A stretch of 64,000 nt of DNA from Azadirachta indica (Eukaryota > Streptophyta > Magnoliopsida > Sapindales > Meliaceae). Shown one piece after another: positions 12,295 to 24,631 of this stretch. The position numbers and the translations under genes are program-made. The DNA lies in assembly GCA_022749755.1 (NCBI GenBank), contig CM040448.1, forward strand, positions 10,042,481 to 10,106,480, given 5' to 3'. Each line of letters begins with the position of its first letter. Within the stretch, counting starts at the first letter, position 1. The notes beneath the pieces are model-generated. The model was not told the DNA's origin. It did no database searches and saw nothing but the letters and a program-made list of their open reading frames with translations.

Positions 12295-12404
12295 GGTCAA
12301 CAAACGAGAATGGATGTTCTAGGGGGGATAACTAAACATTTTCTCAAAAATTATCACAAATTGATACTTTCCAAAACCTCAGGGGAGGTATCTGAAAATA
12401 TCCC
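12295..12404 (-). repeat. MULE right terminal inverted repeat (degenerate)
   Basis: Read inward on the minus strand it starts GGGATATTTTCAGATACC and continues TCCCCTGAGGTTTTGG. The outer 17 bases and the CATCCATTCTCGTTTGTTGACC block match the left end. The ACCTCCCCTGAGGTTT core resembles the ends of the second MULE at 16157-17150. Confidence 0.75.
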
Positions 12405-12414
12405 TTCACATATA
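12405..12414. repeat. MULE target-site duplication, right
   Basis: TTCACATATA, one mismatch from 5716-5725. Confidence 0.8.
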
Positions 12415-12655
12415 TTGTGACTGAAAGAAGAATATCTAACCATTATTTATTTATATTTAATTTAAAGTAATATTATATATTATACCTTATTTACTATTTA
12501 TGTTTTTAAGTAAAGTAATTAATTAAAGATCATGTTGAGATCAATATGATGTGTCTTATAATTCATAAGTATTATAAAATAAAATCACTAATTTTTAATT
12601 AAAAATATGTGATAACTATTAATTTGATTTATAATTTATGAGAATATATAACAAT

Positions 12656-12842
12656 AAAGGACCATCCCCCACTGTCCTTGCTTGAGGAAAAATAAAAAAA
12701 AATATAAAAGATTCTAATGATATTTATCCTTTCTTCTTTGCTGAAAAAGGATCATATCCCACTGTCCTTATTTGAGAAAAAAATAACCTTAGTTGAGAAA
12801 AAATAAAACTGTAGAGGAACCTAATGATATTTACCCCTTCTG
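12656..12842. repeat. Imperfect tandem duplication, ~90 bp unit
   Basis: Unit 1 starts AAAGGACCATCCCCCACTGT (12656) and unit 2 starts AAAGGATCATATCCCACTGT (12746). Both include CTAATGATATTTAYCC near the end. Unit 2 is slightly longer because a TTGAGAAAAAATAA segment is itself repeated. Confidence 0.8.
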
Positions 12843-15800
12843 AAATTGTTTAACAAATAGATTTTTTAGGTCATTAATTTTGGAATAAATCAAAATTATT
12901 TTTAAAATAAATTTAAAATTTTTACCACATATTTTGGTTGTTCAATTTTTTATTTATTTTTATTTTTTATAAATAACACATTTAGTCAATAATATGCGTA
13001 GATCAATATGAAATAAGACAACTCTGTGTAACTTGAATATTTTACTCTCATAATTCTACCTTTTAAAGAAGGACGGATTTAAATGCCTCTCCTCAATTGA
13101 AGAATGGATTGGTTTTACTGTTATATTTTTCAAACAAAATAAATCCACACTAATTTTAAAATATAATCGAAATAATCTTAAAATTGATACAAGTGAAGCT
13201 ATTAATTAGACATTAAATAATAATGTTAGCCTTTGCCTAACATGGATTTGAATTACAACCCCAAACATGGCATGAAAAGCTGGGAACATAAATAAAAATA
13301 AGTGAATTAAACATAATTATTTATTGGAAGGAAAAGCTATATATTGATATGTCTTGTTATGTTTCCCACATATAGAAAAAAGGTGGGTTTTGATTGGATA
13401 TCACAAAGTTGAATTTAGGGAAAGAGTATGGAAAAAAGAAGAAGATAATAAAGACACAACAAGAATTCACTTAATTAAAGCAAAAGATGGTCTGTTCATG
13501 ATTTCATGATCCACTGAAGAAGGAAAGTAGCTAGTGCTAGTTGCTCATATTTCATCTTTATTAGTATGAAAAAACCAAATTTACAAAGTCTACTTTATTG
13601 GGAAGAGGAAATAGTATTATTAGCTATAGCTAGCTAGGGTTATCTTCTTCTGCTTACATATATTTATACTTAAATATAATAAAATAAAGATGGGATTGAA
13701 TGAGAAAATAAATCAAAAAGCAATAATCTGACTGAAAATATCCCAACAGGACACTGACTGTGAGGAATATTATTATCAACTTGTAAGAATAGAATGAGAA
13801 GTCTCTCCTTGAATGATAAAGCTATATATATATATATATAAGTATGGGCAGACTGCCAGAGTTACGAAAATCATAACAAAGTCATTAAAGAGGGACTGGA
13901 TTCTCACACATTTCTAAAGGGGTAAATGCAAGAACAAAGAAGAAGAAAGAAGAAGAAGAATATTTCTTGAGATTGCTATCATTGAATTATTTGTTGGGTT
14001 TGATTAAAAGAGTAACTTGACTTGAACTCATCATTAGATAGATAGTCAAATTGTCTCTTGGTTAGTTTATGAACACATCTTCATTTCAACTATTTTGAGA
14101 TTTAAGGTTCAAATACCTTTAAATACAATAAGTGAAAATAAGTCTTTTTTTTCTCCTTTTATTAAAAGCGTACATTGATATTGATTAAGATAAATTTTGA
14201 CTAATTATGTTAGCTTCCAAACTATATTCTGAAAGTCGTTAATGTTTGGTGAATATAAAAATAGATAATTATATTCAATCGTATATTTTTCAGATTTTGA
14301 AATTCCATTTATTCAATTAACTTCCATTTTGTTAACTAGTTTACAAAAATAATTTTATAAAATATTACCAAACAATTGCTGAGATGTGATCTAATTTCTT
14401 TATAAAAGCAAATGGTTTATTATTTTTTATTATTTTTTTGTCTCATGATAGGGATTACTTTTGATCATTATGCTTATTGCGCATTGCTTCACACGATTAA
14501 ATCACATTTAAAAGCTGAAAAATTACTAAATACATAAAACATACAATTTATATAATGATGGGAAACGTCAATTAGCTTCCCTCTAAGCTAATAAATAAAT
14601 TTAATTTATTAATTTGAAGAGTTCTTTTGGTACAAATAAATCCTACTAAAAAAGATGAGAAAAATTGGGTAATTCAAAATATTCAATGAAAGATATAGGG
14701 CAACCCACATGATATGTTTCAATGTAGATAAATGGGACATTCCTAACCATCCCTTCTGGTTGTTTTATTTGTTTGGTAACTATTTTTGTATGCAAAACCC
14801 TAATGAGTTGACACTAGTATTGATGGAAATAGACAAATAGTTATGGGTAGATATTAGACTTTGATGGTGTTTGTCAATGCACTTACTATTTAGGCTCCGA
14901 ATGGTTCATATTTTTCTATTGCCCAATTAATGGATGGTGAAGAATTCTAATGAAATAAGAAACACTGAAACTTATTTCTTTTACAATTTTACTTTAATAT
15001 ATATTGCCCTTTAAATTTATTTTTCCTTTTTCTTTTTAGGTGTCCCGTTTGTACTTTAATTTCTATAGGGGTATGTTAGGTTTGCTTCTTGACTCTTAAG
15101 AATAATTTTAAACAATTTAATTAAAGTATTCCCAATTGTTGCAATTGATAAATTGTTTACCAAATAATGCTTCATTAATTGCTTTAACCAAAAAAAATAA
15201 ATAAATAAATTATTCTAAAATACTTGTATAATATCACTCCCATAACTCATTTGGATTCAATTTTGTGTTATTTATCAATATCATTTGTAAATATTATTTG
15301 AGAAAAGAAAGTAATATATATAGATTGAAATTACTAATGAATCTAAGGGCATTTGAGATAAATAATAAAAAAATTAAAATTTCATATAAAATATATGCTG
15401 AGTTTAGTACCGGATTTATTTTTATTTAAAAAAATTTATTCTAATACTAATGTGAAAATCAAATCCTTCTTTAAGTAAAAAGAAGATAAACAGTACTTAT
15501 CACCAAACAATTAATAGGTCATTTTAATTTCATAACTTTTAGGTATAAACTAAACACCAAAATCATATTTACCCATCTAAAAGTGCTTTTGATAAGCATT
15601 TCCCAACTCATTTATTGAACCTACATATATATGTTTACATATAGAGGAAATAGGCATGTGTATTTGTCTTTCTCCTTTCCGCATATATACAGGTAATTTT
15701 AAACATAGTTAGCTGGGGGGTAGGGTCTCCCCATGACTGTTTGGGCCACACATTACTCATTATTCTGTCGTTTTTAGGAGACAATTAGTTCATTCTTCCT

Positions 15801-16146
15801 TATTTCAAGGGATGGGAAGACGATTTCATGTTCTCGCTCAACATACCAATCAACTAGCTACATATATAATTTAAAGAATATATGTATATATTCCTTAGTA
15901 GTTTAACATATATTAAGATTTTATGTTAAGATCCTAAGATTAGTTCAATTATGTGTTGGCTAATTTGTAACTGTATATGCTACAGGCTAATAAATGCTTA
16001 GATGGAAGCAATTTTGCTTTCTTATATATCTATTAAGAAGTCCTTAAATTTGATTTCTCACAATCTTACTAATTAATCAATAAATTGAAAAATAAACTTT
16101 TATCTTATACATTCATTTAGAAATCAATTAATCATGATATTACTTA
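12843..16146. other. AT-rich intergenic stretch
   Basis: No convincing gene, tRNA or miRNA was seen. A weak B-box-like GGTTCAAATACC near 14108 may be an old SINE head, but it lacks supporting ends. Confidence 0.5.
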
Positions 16147-16156
16147 TAATAATAAA
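16147..16156. repeat. Target-site duplication, left, of 994-bp MULE
   Basis: TAATAATAAA, identical to 17151-17160. Confidence 0.9.
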
Positions 16157-17150
16157 GGGGTTTTAACACATACCTCTCCTGAGATTTAGTTTTTTAACAC
16201 TTAGAGAGAAAATTTGGCTTAATACACACATACCTCCCCTACAAACTTCCACTTCCATCCATAATTATAAAAAAGACACATTTGCCCTTTATTTGTTATT
16301 TTCCAAATAAAGACAAAAATTTAAGATTGAGATTTTTTTAATTAAAATAATATATTATTGAAAAATGAAGAAAAACAAATATAAAAGGAACTATAGATTC
16401 AGCAAAAATTAAAGTTTAGAAATAAGGGGTTTTAACACATACCTATAAAAATTTTTATTCCATTTATTTTTACTCTACCTATAAAAATTTTATTTGTAAA
16501 AATTTTGCTTTAAAAAACTTTAATTATAAAGTTATATCAAGTAAATCATTATTCCTTTTAATCGTAAAACAAAACATTTGAGGTTCGGGTTACTAAAGAC
16601 GGAGGAGCATCTCCATTACTTATCCAATTTTTTATTTATCATTTAATTATCCATTTTTTTTTCAAGCTAATGAAATATTTAAGTATAGATAATTTTTACT
16701 AAAATGAGATAATACATTTATACACTCTCTAAAACTAATACTCTTTGTGTTTATTCGGAGGGATAGAAAGACCTCACTTGTATTGTGATTCCACTCTTTA
16801 TTAGAATTTTATCATTATTTTTCATATTATTTTGTACTCTATATGAAATGATTAGTTTTAATTTTCATTTACCTATATTTCTTTTTTAAACTTTAATTTT
16901 TGTTGAATTTATAGTTCTTTTTGTATCCCCTTTTCTTCATTTTTCAATAATATATTATTTTAATTAAAACAATATCTCAAACTTAAAATTTTGTCTTTAT
17001 TTGCAAAATGGCAAATGAAGAGCAAATGTGTCTTTTCTATAATTATAGATGGAAGTGGAAGTTTGTAGAGGAGGTATGTGTGCATTAAGCTAAATTTTCT
17101 CTATAAGTGTTAAAAAATCAAATCTCATGAAAGATATGTGTTAAAACCCC
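16157..17150. mobile_element. Non-autonomous MULE, 994 bp
   Basis: Both ends start GGGGTTTTAACACATA and remain complementary for roughly 275 bases, for example CAAACTTCCACTTCCATC on the left against its complement near 17050-17067. The element is flanked by identical 10-bp duplications TAATAATAAA (16147-16156 and 17151-17160), the size expected for Mutator superfamily insertion. No transposase reading frame is present between the arms. The block TACCTCTCCTGAGATTT resembles TACCTCCCCTGAGGTTT in the right end of the MULE at 5726-12404. A second copy of the terminal motif (GGGGTTTTAACACATACCTA) lies internally at about 16427-16446. Confidence 0.93.
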
Positions 17151-17160
17151 TAATAATAAA
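17151..17160. repeat. Target-site duplication, right, of 994-bp MULE
   Basis: TAATAATAAA, identical to 16147-16156. Confidence 0.9.
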
Positions 17161-18598
17161 AGAGAAAATATCTGATATTCAGTAAGACTTTATTAGATTG
17201 TCATATTAACACAGTTTGTACATGACGAAAATTTAGTGATATTGCCACAATATATTTAAAGTACTTAAAATACTCTTATATTTAAGAATTTATTGTAGAA
17301 TTTGTGCTTACTTTTAAATTATACGAGAAAATTATAAATATTTTTTAATTTTACACATGCAAATGTATTTCTTAATTTTATCAAAAATGAAATGAGATCA
17401 ATTCCCCTTCATAATTATTATGATTTTGAAATATTTTTTCCTCTTGGATATATAATAGCTTCACTCATTTGCTTTTTTGTTAGTGTCTCTTTTTTTCTCT
17501 TTGTTTTTTTATTATGCAATTGTTTACTTCCCCTTTTTCATGCTTAATAAATTAAAAATAAAATATGTATTGTTTCACTTTTTTGACCCTATCGTTTTCT
17601 TCTTTTGGCATTCATACGTATTAATTCCAAGGATAGGATCCTTCTAGGACGCTGGTGAAAATGCTCTCTTTTTGTCTGAAAGAAAAAGCCTCTCCTTTTT
17701 TATTTCTTTTTCAAATTTGTTTTTCTAAGAAAGATAATATTATGATACATCCATCAGATTAGCAATCTTCACCGGGTCCTACAATCCATAATCTACAATA
17801 ATGGCCCACCAAAGCATCAATCCAGACCATGTGATTACTCTTGTCAATATTTGATGAGAATATTGCTTGCCATCACAATTTTAACATCAAAATTTGTTAA
17901 TTACCAGTTACTAATTAATTTTGTCTCCACGTTAAAATTTATTCTTATATATTATGTGATTTCAGAAGAATAATAAAATAAAATAAAATAGTTCCATATA
18001 TGCATGATGCATATATAATAAATTCAAAAGATTAATTTACAGCTGTGCTGATGATCTTTTAATTTTGGACTTCATTTTCATTTCTAGATATCAGTGTTGA
18101 ACGCACACATGGTATGGGCAAAGGAATTGTGTTCTTTTCTAATATCTATATATATATATATAGAAAGAAAAAGAAAATATATAGAGAGGTAGGATTATTC
18201 TTCTTGTTGTTCTAAGCAAGTTGAAATTAATATGGGAAGGAATAATCTAGCTAGCTAATATAATCTTTTGATGTACTTTTGGAGCTTTGCTCGTGTGGGT
18301 TTAATTCGAATGAATGCTCCTGGATATGGGTTTCTTTTACTTTAGTTCTTTCTTTACTTGTTTTCTTTTTTTAAAATTAATATTCCATATATAATAATAT
18401 AGGATCTTCACTTATTAGCAATTAGGCATATGCATGATTGTCAAATGGCCCTTAAACAAAAGTAAGAAAGAAAGAAAGAAAAGATTATACCGACATCGAT
18501 TTGATTGGCATGAACGTCAATAACAACTTTTTCTCCTGACTTTGAGCAGAGAAAAAAGCCTAGATATGCCATTGCCTTGTATCTTTGTTTTTGAAGCA

Positions 18599-18622
18599 TA
18601 TATATATATATATATATATATA
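18599..18622. repeat. (TA)n microsatellite
   Basis: About 12 TA units. The ORF crossing it at 18585-18797 is an artefact of the repeat. Confidence 0.95.
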
Positions 18623-20208
18623 TGCTCTATTTCTTCTCATTGAAGTTTTTAGGCCCATATTAATAATAATATTCTCAATACAAAGATACCCACATTTGAT
18701 ATTTGCCTACAACTTGGAGAATCTCCATGCACCAAAGCAATGTAACTTTAGCAGAATAATAATGAATAAAAATTTGGATCAAATGAAAGCAAGCTAGCAT
18801 ATGGCACGGATAATGATCATGGGAAAAAGAGATCTCTCTAATTATAGTCCAAAAGAGGGATTTTTGTTTTCTTTTGTTTTGTTTATATTAATAAAATATA
18901 TTAATTAATTTCATGCATTAATTATTTCTTTTCAAAGGGTACGTAATTATGGGTCAAGATTTTTATTTTTGCCTTTTTTTCCTCTTTTACTTTTGTTCAT
19001 TGGGACCTCTTAAACAAAGTTGTCTCATAGGATCAAAGCTAGCTAGCTAGCTATTTTCTCAAGAGAGGCGTCTTTATAGTTAGGTCCATCAAACGATTAC
19101 ATTTTTGTGGGTAAGTTTGGGTATTTCGTCGCCTCATCATTTCATTGAAAATCAAATGTTTTTTTTTACTTTTTCTTCTTTTCTTTTATTTTATTGGGTA
19201 CAATTTTTTTGGCAAAAAAAAAACTTGGGTGCCCTAGCTAGCTTTTTATATCATGATAACCATTCAACTTTAATATCCTATTTATATCGATCCAACATAT
19301 GTTTGAATTGTATAATACTTTAATATCAGTTGTATAAACAGCTCAATCTCAAATAATTTTCTTAATTCTATTTATATCCTTCCAGATTATTGCCAAAATG
19401 AAGTTAATTCAATTCTCATATAATAAATGAAGATTGTTTTGGCGTTAATTTCACACACAATTAAAGTACATGGGAAGTGATCATCTTGAGAAAAGAGAAA
19501 ATAGTGTATAAAAAATTAGTTTCAGGGGAAATTTAGATAAATATATATTCAACAAAGTTAGAGATTCGAGAGAGGCAGACAAAGCTGTCCCCCGTCTGTA
19601 TTGGAATATGAATGCAAGGGAAAATTAAAAAAATGGTATACACATTCTATTATGTAGGCTGCCTGGTCTCCTTGACAAGGTCACGTAAAAAAGCATACTG
19701 AAGTTGTAATACAATCAATTTAAATATTAATATACGTGTATAGATAATGTTAAAGTGGGAAGAAAAAAATAAATAAAGGATCTTGGGATTTTACACAGGG
19801 ATCGAAGGCTGTGTTCAACTGTTGGGCAGGAAAAGAATAATGACTTCTGTAAACCTGCATGTGTGTCTGATCTTCAACTGTTCACTATCCTATTCAGCTC
19901 TAATGCCAAAGATCTTGCTGGGTAATTAGATCGAATCCATATATAGTTTTTTAATTAATCCTGTAGGAATAATGAGTAGTTTTCAAGACTGTTAATGCAA
20001 GTATCTACATGCATGATACGTACATGTATATGTGGTGCTTGTATTTATTTATAAAAGTAAAATTTCAAAAGCAGAAAGCAGTTACGAACATATAAATACG
20101 CATTTGTACCCTAAATACAATCATATTGTTTTTCAAGAAAGTGACTATTCTTTATGTATAGAGTACAATTAATGAAGTTGAAAAAAACAAAAGGGTGATT
20201 GATATCTG

Positions 20209-20210
<2 letters not shown>

Positions 20211-20241
<31 letters not shown>
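20211..20241. repeat. (GA)n microsatellite
   Basis: About 15 uninterrupted GA units. Overlapping minus-strand ORFs with Leu-Ser runs are artefacts of it. Confidence 0.95.
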
Positions 20242-20243
<2 letters not shown>

Positions 20244-21522
20244 ATATTTGTTGCATAATGGAGAGAAGAGGTGGCCCAAAGGGTCAATTCCGGTAGGGTT
20301 GATCTCCCCAGCAAAGGGGTAAGATATTGATTGTGTCAATAAATGCTGTGTATGTAGTGTAGTTCTGATTTTCTTCTTTGTTACTCTTGGTTGCATGTAA
20401 TATTGCAGAAAAGCATACAAAGGAATTAGTAACCCCACATGCTTTCAACTGACAGTCTTATGGGTTAACATTGTGAAAACAAGAGTGTGGCCTAAAAGAA
20501 ATAAAAGATATTCAATGAATTCTCCATTGTCATTATTGTTCTTCGACAGAGCAACTTGCATACATACGTTCACTGTCTAACTAACAACAATTACAGGCTT
20601 ATATTTCAAATCTAGGCCTCTGTGATCAGAGAGAGAAAGAGAGACACAGAGAAAGAGAAAGATAAATGGTCAAAGACTCACTGAATTGTCTCTTCAATCT
20701 ACAGTTTATCCATCAGAAGAGGTGTGTATGCACTGTAGGAGGCACCGGTGTCTGTTGCATTTTTGCCCAACCAACAGAACTTGGGCTCCACGCTGTTGCG
20801 GTTTTTAGCCTGCACTTTGCCCATACCGCTTTCTCAATATCTAATGAACTAATTCTGCCAACGAGGTCTATTCTAGTTCAATCCCCTGCACATTTAAACT
20901 CTAACTAGTACTAATTTTATTGCTTTCCTACCAAAATTTCAATTTTAACTGTTATACGTAAAATAATTACAGTCTCTTTTTCTCTCTCTCTCTCTTAAAG
21001 CTAATCATTTGCTTTGAAATTTCCAAGTAATAGTGAATCTTAAATGGTATATGTTCCATCCATCAACAAATGCATCTCTCCACTAACCAAAGCAAAAGGG
21101 CATCATAAAAAGCTGATGTATTTGCAGGATGAAAAGCCTCTCTCAACTACATTTGGAACAAAATATACTGATCACCTGTCTTGTTATCCAGGAGAGATTG
21201 CTTTATGTTCATCCTTCACCACCCATATGTGGATTGGTGAAGACTCATATGAGGATATCTTAAAAGAAATGAATTATTAAAGTAAAAGGTTGATCAAAAC
21301 CCCACAGCTATATTATATATAATTATTATTATTATCCCTAAAAGTTTTAAGACTTGCTTTGATTTCAAAGGATCGCTGTATACCTTCTGGTTTCCTTATT
21401 ATGTTCCTCAGCCACTCGTACTGGGAAGGAACGATCACATCACAAGTTGAGCAAGTATGCACACTATCATATATATCTTATCTCAGGAAATCCATCCATG
21501 CATGCTTCTATCGCTATGTTGT

Positions 21523-21525
<3 letters not shown>

Positions 21526-21555
<30 letters not shown>
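21526..21555. repeat. (AT)n microsatellite
   Basis: About 15 AT units. Confidence 0.95.
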
Positions 21556-21556
<1 letters not shown>

Positions 21557-22052
21557 CTAATTATCAAGTCTAAAAGTGTCCTTGAAGAAAAATTTTCTTA
21601 CTATTCTGTCTACTTTCTTCGGCCATTCAGTTTTGATGGCCTGGTATTGATTGGTACAACATATTAAACTTCTTTAGAATTTCCTACCTAATTCGTATCA
21701 ATACCCAACTTCATATAGAATTAGATTATCATAATCCTCTTGTAGGTTTTTCCATTTTGGCATCACTTCCTCGAAAAGGTCTTGTTTTTTCTGTGACATA
21801 TACACTGTTTTGAATTCCTGTTTTATATATTGGTAACCATCAGCAAAATAACACTCACCAGAATAGATGATAAAACTGGAAAAAGCTCAAGAGAACAATG
21901 GAAGAAAACATCAACATGATTTGAAAGAAAAGTGAATTTACATGAACTTAGCCTAACATGGATATGTTTACTGTCCTAAAATTCTTAATTAGGAAAGCCA
22001 AGAACTGAAAAAGATACAATAAAAGAAGGGGACTCTCCAGAGTAAATTGATG

Positions 22053-22054
<2 letters not shown>

Positions 22055-22094
<40 letters not shown>

Positions 22095-22112
22095 TATATA
22101 TATATACACACA
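22055..22112. repeat. Compound (TA)n/(CA)n microsatellite
   Basis: Two TA tracts separated and followed by short ACAC steps. It lies 3' of the WIP2 stop codon, about 100 bases away. Confidence 0.95.
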
Positions 22113-22213
22113 CATGTTCTTACTTGGAAAGCCTACTAGACTATATCAATCCCAAAAGATCAAGCTCACAAATTAAGATAGTTCACTGACTTTAATACCT
22201 CATTTCACCTATG

Positions 22214-24419
22214 TCACTGCATGGATTCATTATCCTGTTCTACTTCTGATGCAGGCTCATCTTCTTCTTCAAAACCATCAATGCCGTAAGCTGCATGGCC
22301 GTTCCCAAAAGCCTTTATGTGGTCTTTAAGAGATCTCTTGTGCTTGAAATCAGACCCACAAATGCAGTACCAGAGCTTTCCACAATTTTTCTCATGAGTC
22401 CTCCAATCTCCTCTCACAGCAAAAGCCTTGCCACATTTTCTGCACATGAAAGGCTTAATACCATGCTTCCTCTTGTAATGCGTTTGCAGGGTTCTAAAAT
22501 CTTTAAGAGGCTTTGCTCTTGGGTGATCAATGTTGTTTCTGCAACCTGGTGCACAACAATAGCAAGGAAGCCTAAGCATCCCGGTTGGTTGAGTTCCCCT
22601 CAGAGATTCGGGGCCTTTCCTATACTGAGATCCATGCCCCCACATATGCATCTACAACACAATTCAGTCAGTCAACTTGTCAGTTGGGAATAACAATAAC
22701 ACAGAAACAGCAAAACTGATATCTAATCTCATTAAATCCAAACAAAATTTGGAAGCTTTTGCGCTTAATGCTAGATCATACAGCAAAACAGTGAAGCAAT
22801 GGACGGAAAACAAAGTTTTGTTTGGTTGACAAAGTTCAGTAGTAGTATTATGAAGTTTATATCATGTTTTTCCCACAAGTAATCGGAGATTTGGCCTAAT
22901 TTATGGTGCTTAAAATTTCCACTTCTTGCTGCGCTCGAAGATTTATTGTTGAAAATGGCCTGCCCAAAGCGATTAATTACTTGTCTTCGTCAGAAATGAA
23001 CAACTTATCTGGTATTTGCTGCAGTGACAATCGATGTAATACAGAAAGAGTTTCTATGTTGTATACCTTAAATTTTAAGAAACAATTTCTAGGTTTCTTT
23101 GGCACCTCAAGGTCCAGAAAAGAATAAGAGAGGAAGACAGAAAAGAAGATGCAAGCGAAGTCCCTTGATTCAGGAGATCTATGATCTAGAGCTGATGACA
23201 TACGACGTATGGGGGTTTTCATGTCTGTATAATTAAACTGTTTTGTTACAGACCGAAGATTCACACAGATAAACTTGTTCATTCATTAAAATCGATCGTC
23301 TGAACCCCAGAAAAAAACTGCACAATTTTCAGTTTGTACGCGTCTGCCAATCTGTGGAGCACAGACTTCAAAGTACCAAGCATAAGGAACATTGCCCGTG
23401 TTGTTCAATCACATAAAGGAAGGTACCAATTTCGGCCTCAGTTGGATCAGAAAGACTGATACAAACCCCCAAACTCATTTACCATGCAAAGAAAAGGGTT
23501 TTAAGAAAAAAATTAAGAAGAAGTACCAAGAAAAAACTCATAATTATTTTTTGGGTCAAAGAAGAAATATTAGGTAATAACTAGGGAAATTGTTTAAGGC
23601 TCAAATCAGGCCAGAAATTCATAGATAAGAAGGAAACAGGTGGTTTAGTTTTATTCTACATTTCTGTTGACTTTCATTAGTATAAATAATAATAGTTAAA
23701 GGGAAAAAAATAAAAAAATGAAGCAAGGAGAGAAGAAAGAGAAGGGAGGATTTTGGGGCTATAATTATGCCATGAAATTAACTTACCTGCATGTTGTTGT
23801 ATCTGTTGAAGGTCTTGCAACAAACAGGGCAAGAAAACTGTGTAGGACCAATAAGAATCTGAGAAGGGGTGGGGATCCAATACTGACCCTTGTTGAGTCT
23901 GTTTATGGGGTACCCAGAATCATCACCATCTCCATCTTTGTCAGTGATCTCAGAAGAAGAAGATAAAACAGAAGCCATTTCAGCAGCACTAGGGCTTGGT
24001 AAACCTATGTGGAGTGCAACAGTGACAGTTTCATCTTCATTATTAGCACTAGTTAAGAACAAGCTTTCCTCTTTGCCTTTGCTCTTGTCAACATCCATGG
24101 CAGTGAAAGAATGTTCATGCTGATCTTCTTCTTCTTCTTCTCCTTCATCTTCTTCCTTCTCATGCCTTGTTGGGCTCAAGCTCAAAAGAGGTAAAGCCTC
24201 TCTGAGAGGAGGAGAAGGTGGTGAAGTCTGGTATTGGAAAAAATTCGGGTGAGCAGTATGGCTTTGGTTGTGGTTAATGAAAGGGTTTGTGTAGAAGTTG
24301 TGAGTAAAGTGAGTTTGTGAAGAAGGAGGATACGGTTGCTGCTGGTTTTGAGAAGGGTAATGGTGAAGAGGATTGAACTTGATGAAACCAGAGAAGAAAT
24401 TAGAGTAAGGGTCAGCCAT
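22214..24419 (-). CDS. WIP2: WIP-domain C2H2 zinc-finger transcription factor (WIP2/NTT orthologue)
   Basis: Nuclear transcription factor of the plant WIP family. In Arabidopsis WIP2/NTT acts in transmitting-tract and root development. Coding exons: 24419-23787 (211 codons, ATG at 24419) and 22651-22214 (145 codons plus stop), giving 356 aa. The single 1135-bp GT-AG intron cuts zinc finger 1 between NRYNNMQ and MHMWGH. Visible parts: [12 protein letters not shown] start; [16 protein letters not shown] (68-83); acidic run (about 87-102); [12 protein letters not shown] (134-145); the WIP signature at 181-183. The fingers are ZF1 (C197, C200, H213, H217), ZF2 (C243, C248, H269, H274), an atypical C2HC ZF3 (C281, C284, H297, C301) and ZF4 (C307, C309, H322, H330). 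The end is the acidic [17 protein letters not shown] tail. The start sequence and the NRPA1 neighbour favour WIP2 over WIP4/WIP5. The 5' leader is rich in CT repeats (24440-24540). Confidence 0.95.
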
Positions 24420-24631
24420 GGTGATGAAGAAGATGTACTGTGAGAATGAAAGAGAGAGAGAGAGAGCGGAGAATAGTTTCGGTTTGATGGGAAAGCTTTT
24501 ATAGAGAGAGAGAGAAGAGAGAGAGTACAAGATGACTGAAGAGGGTGTGAACGGTGGAGAGTGATTACAGTACTCAATAAAAGAGATTAAAAGGAAGTAA
24601 AGGCAACGAAGGGAAAGCAAAGATAAAATCA

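Larger units (their letters stand above)
5726..12404 (+). mobile_element. Mutator-like element (MULE), ~6.7 kb, two-gene, decayed
   Basis: The ends are degenerate terminal inverted repeats of roughly 100 bp or more. The left end reads GAGATATTTTCAAATAC and the right end, reverse-complemented, reads GGGATATTTTCAGATACC. Further in, AACCATCCATTCCCGTTTGT (left, about 5788) pairs with GAACATCCATTCTCGTTTGT (right, about 12320). Immediately outside lie TTCACATGTA (5716-5725) and TTCACATATA (12405-12414), a 10-bp target duplication with one mismatch; 9-11 bp is usual for MULEs. Inside are a broken MuDR-type transposase gene on the plus strand and a broken GRF zinc-finger gene on the minus strand, arranged tail to tail. 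Stops in both genes indicate the copy is not autonomous now. Confidence 0.9.
17161..22213. other. Intergenic region downstream of WIP2
   Basis: Five kilobases without a recognisable gene. It holds (TA)n tracts at 18599-18622, 21526-21555 and 22055-22112 (with AC steps), a (GA)n tract at 20211-20241, and two less AT-rich blocks at about 20260-20330 and 20680-20870. None of the common conserved plant miRNA sequences that I can recall was found. Confidence 0.5.

Noticed and set aside
20111..20438. Two minus-strand ORFs with Leu-Ser runs
   Set aside because: Driven by the (GA)n repeat; no domain or splice context.
22295..22693. 132-aa plus-strand ORF
   Set aside because: It is antisense to WIP2 exon 2, whose zinc fingers are unmistakable.
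23718..24577. ORFs overlapping WIP2 exon 1 in other frames
   Set aside because: Shadows of the 211-codon exon; the true frame joins exon 2 in phase.
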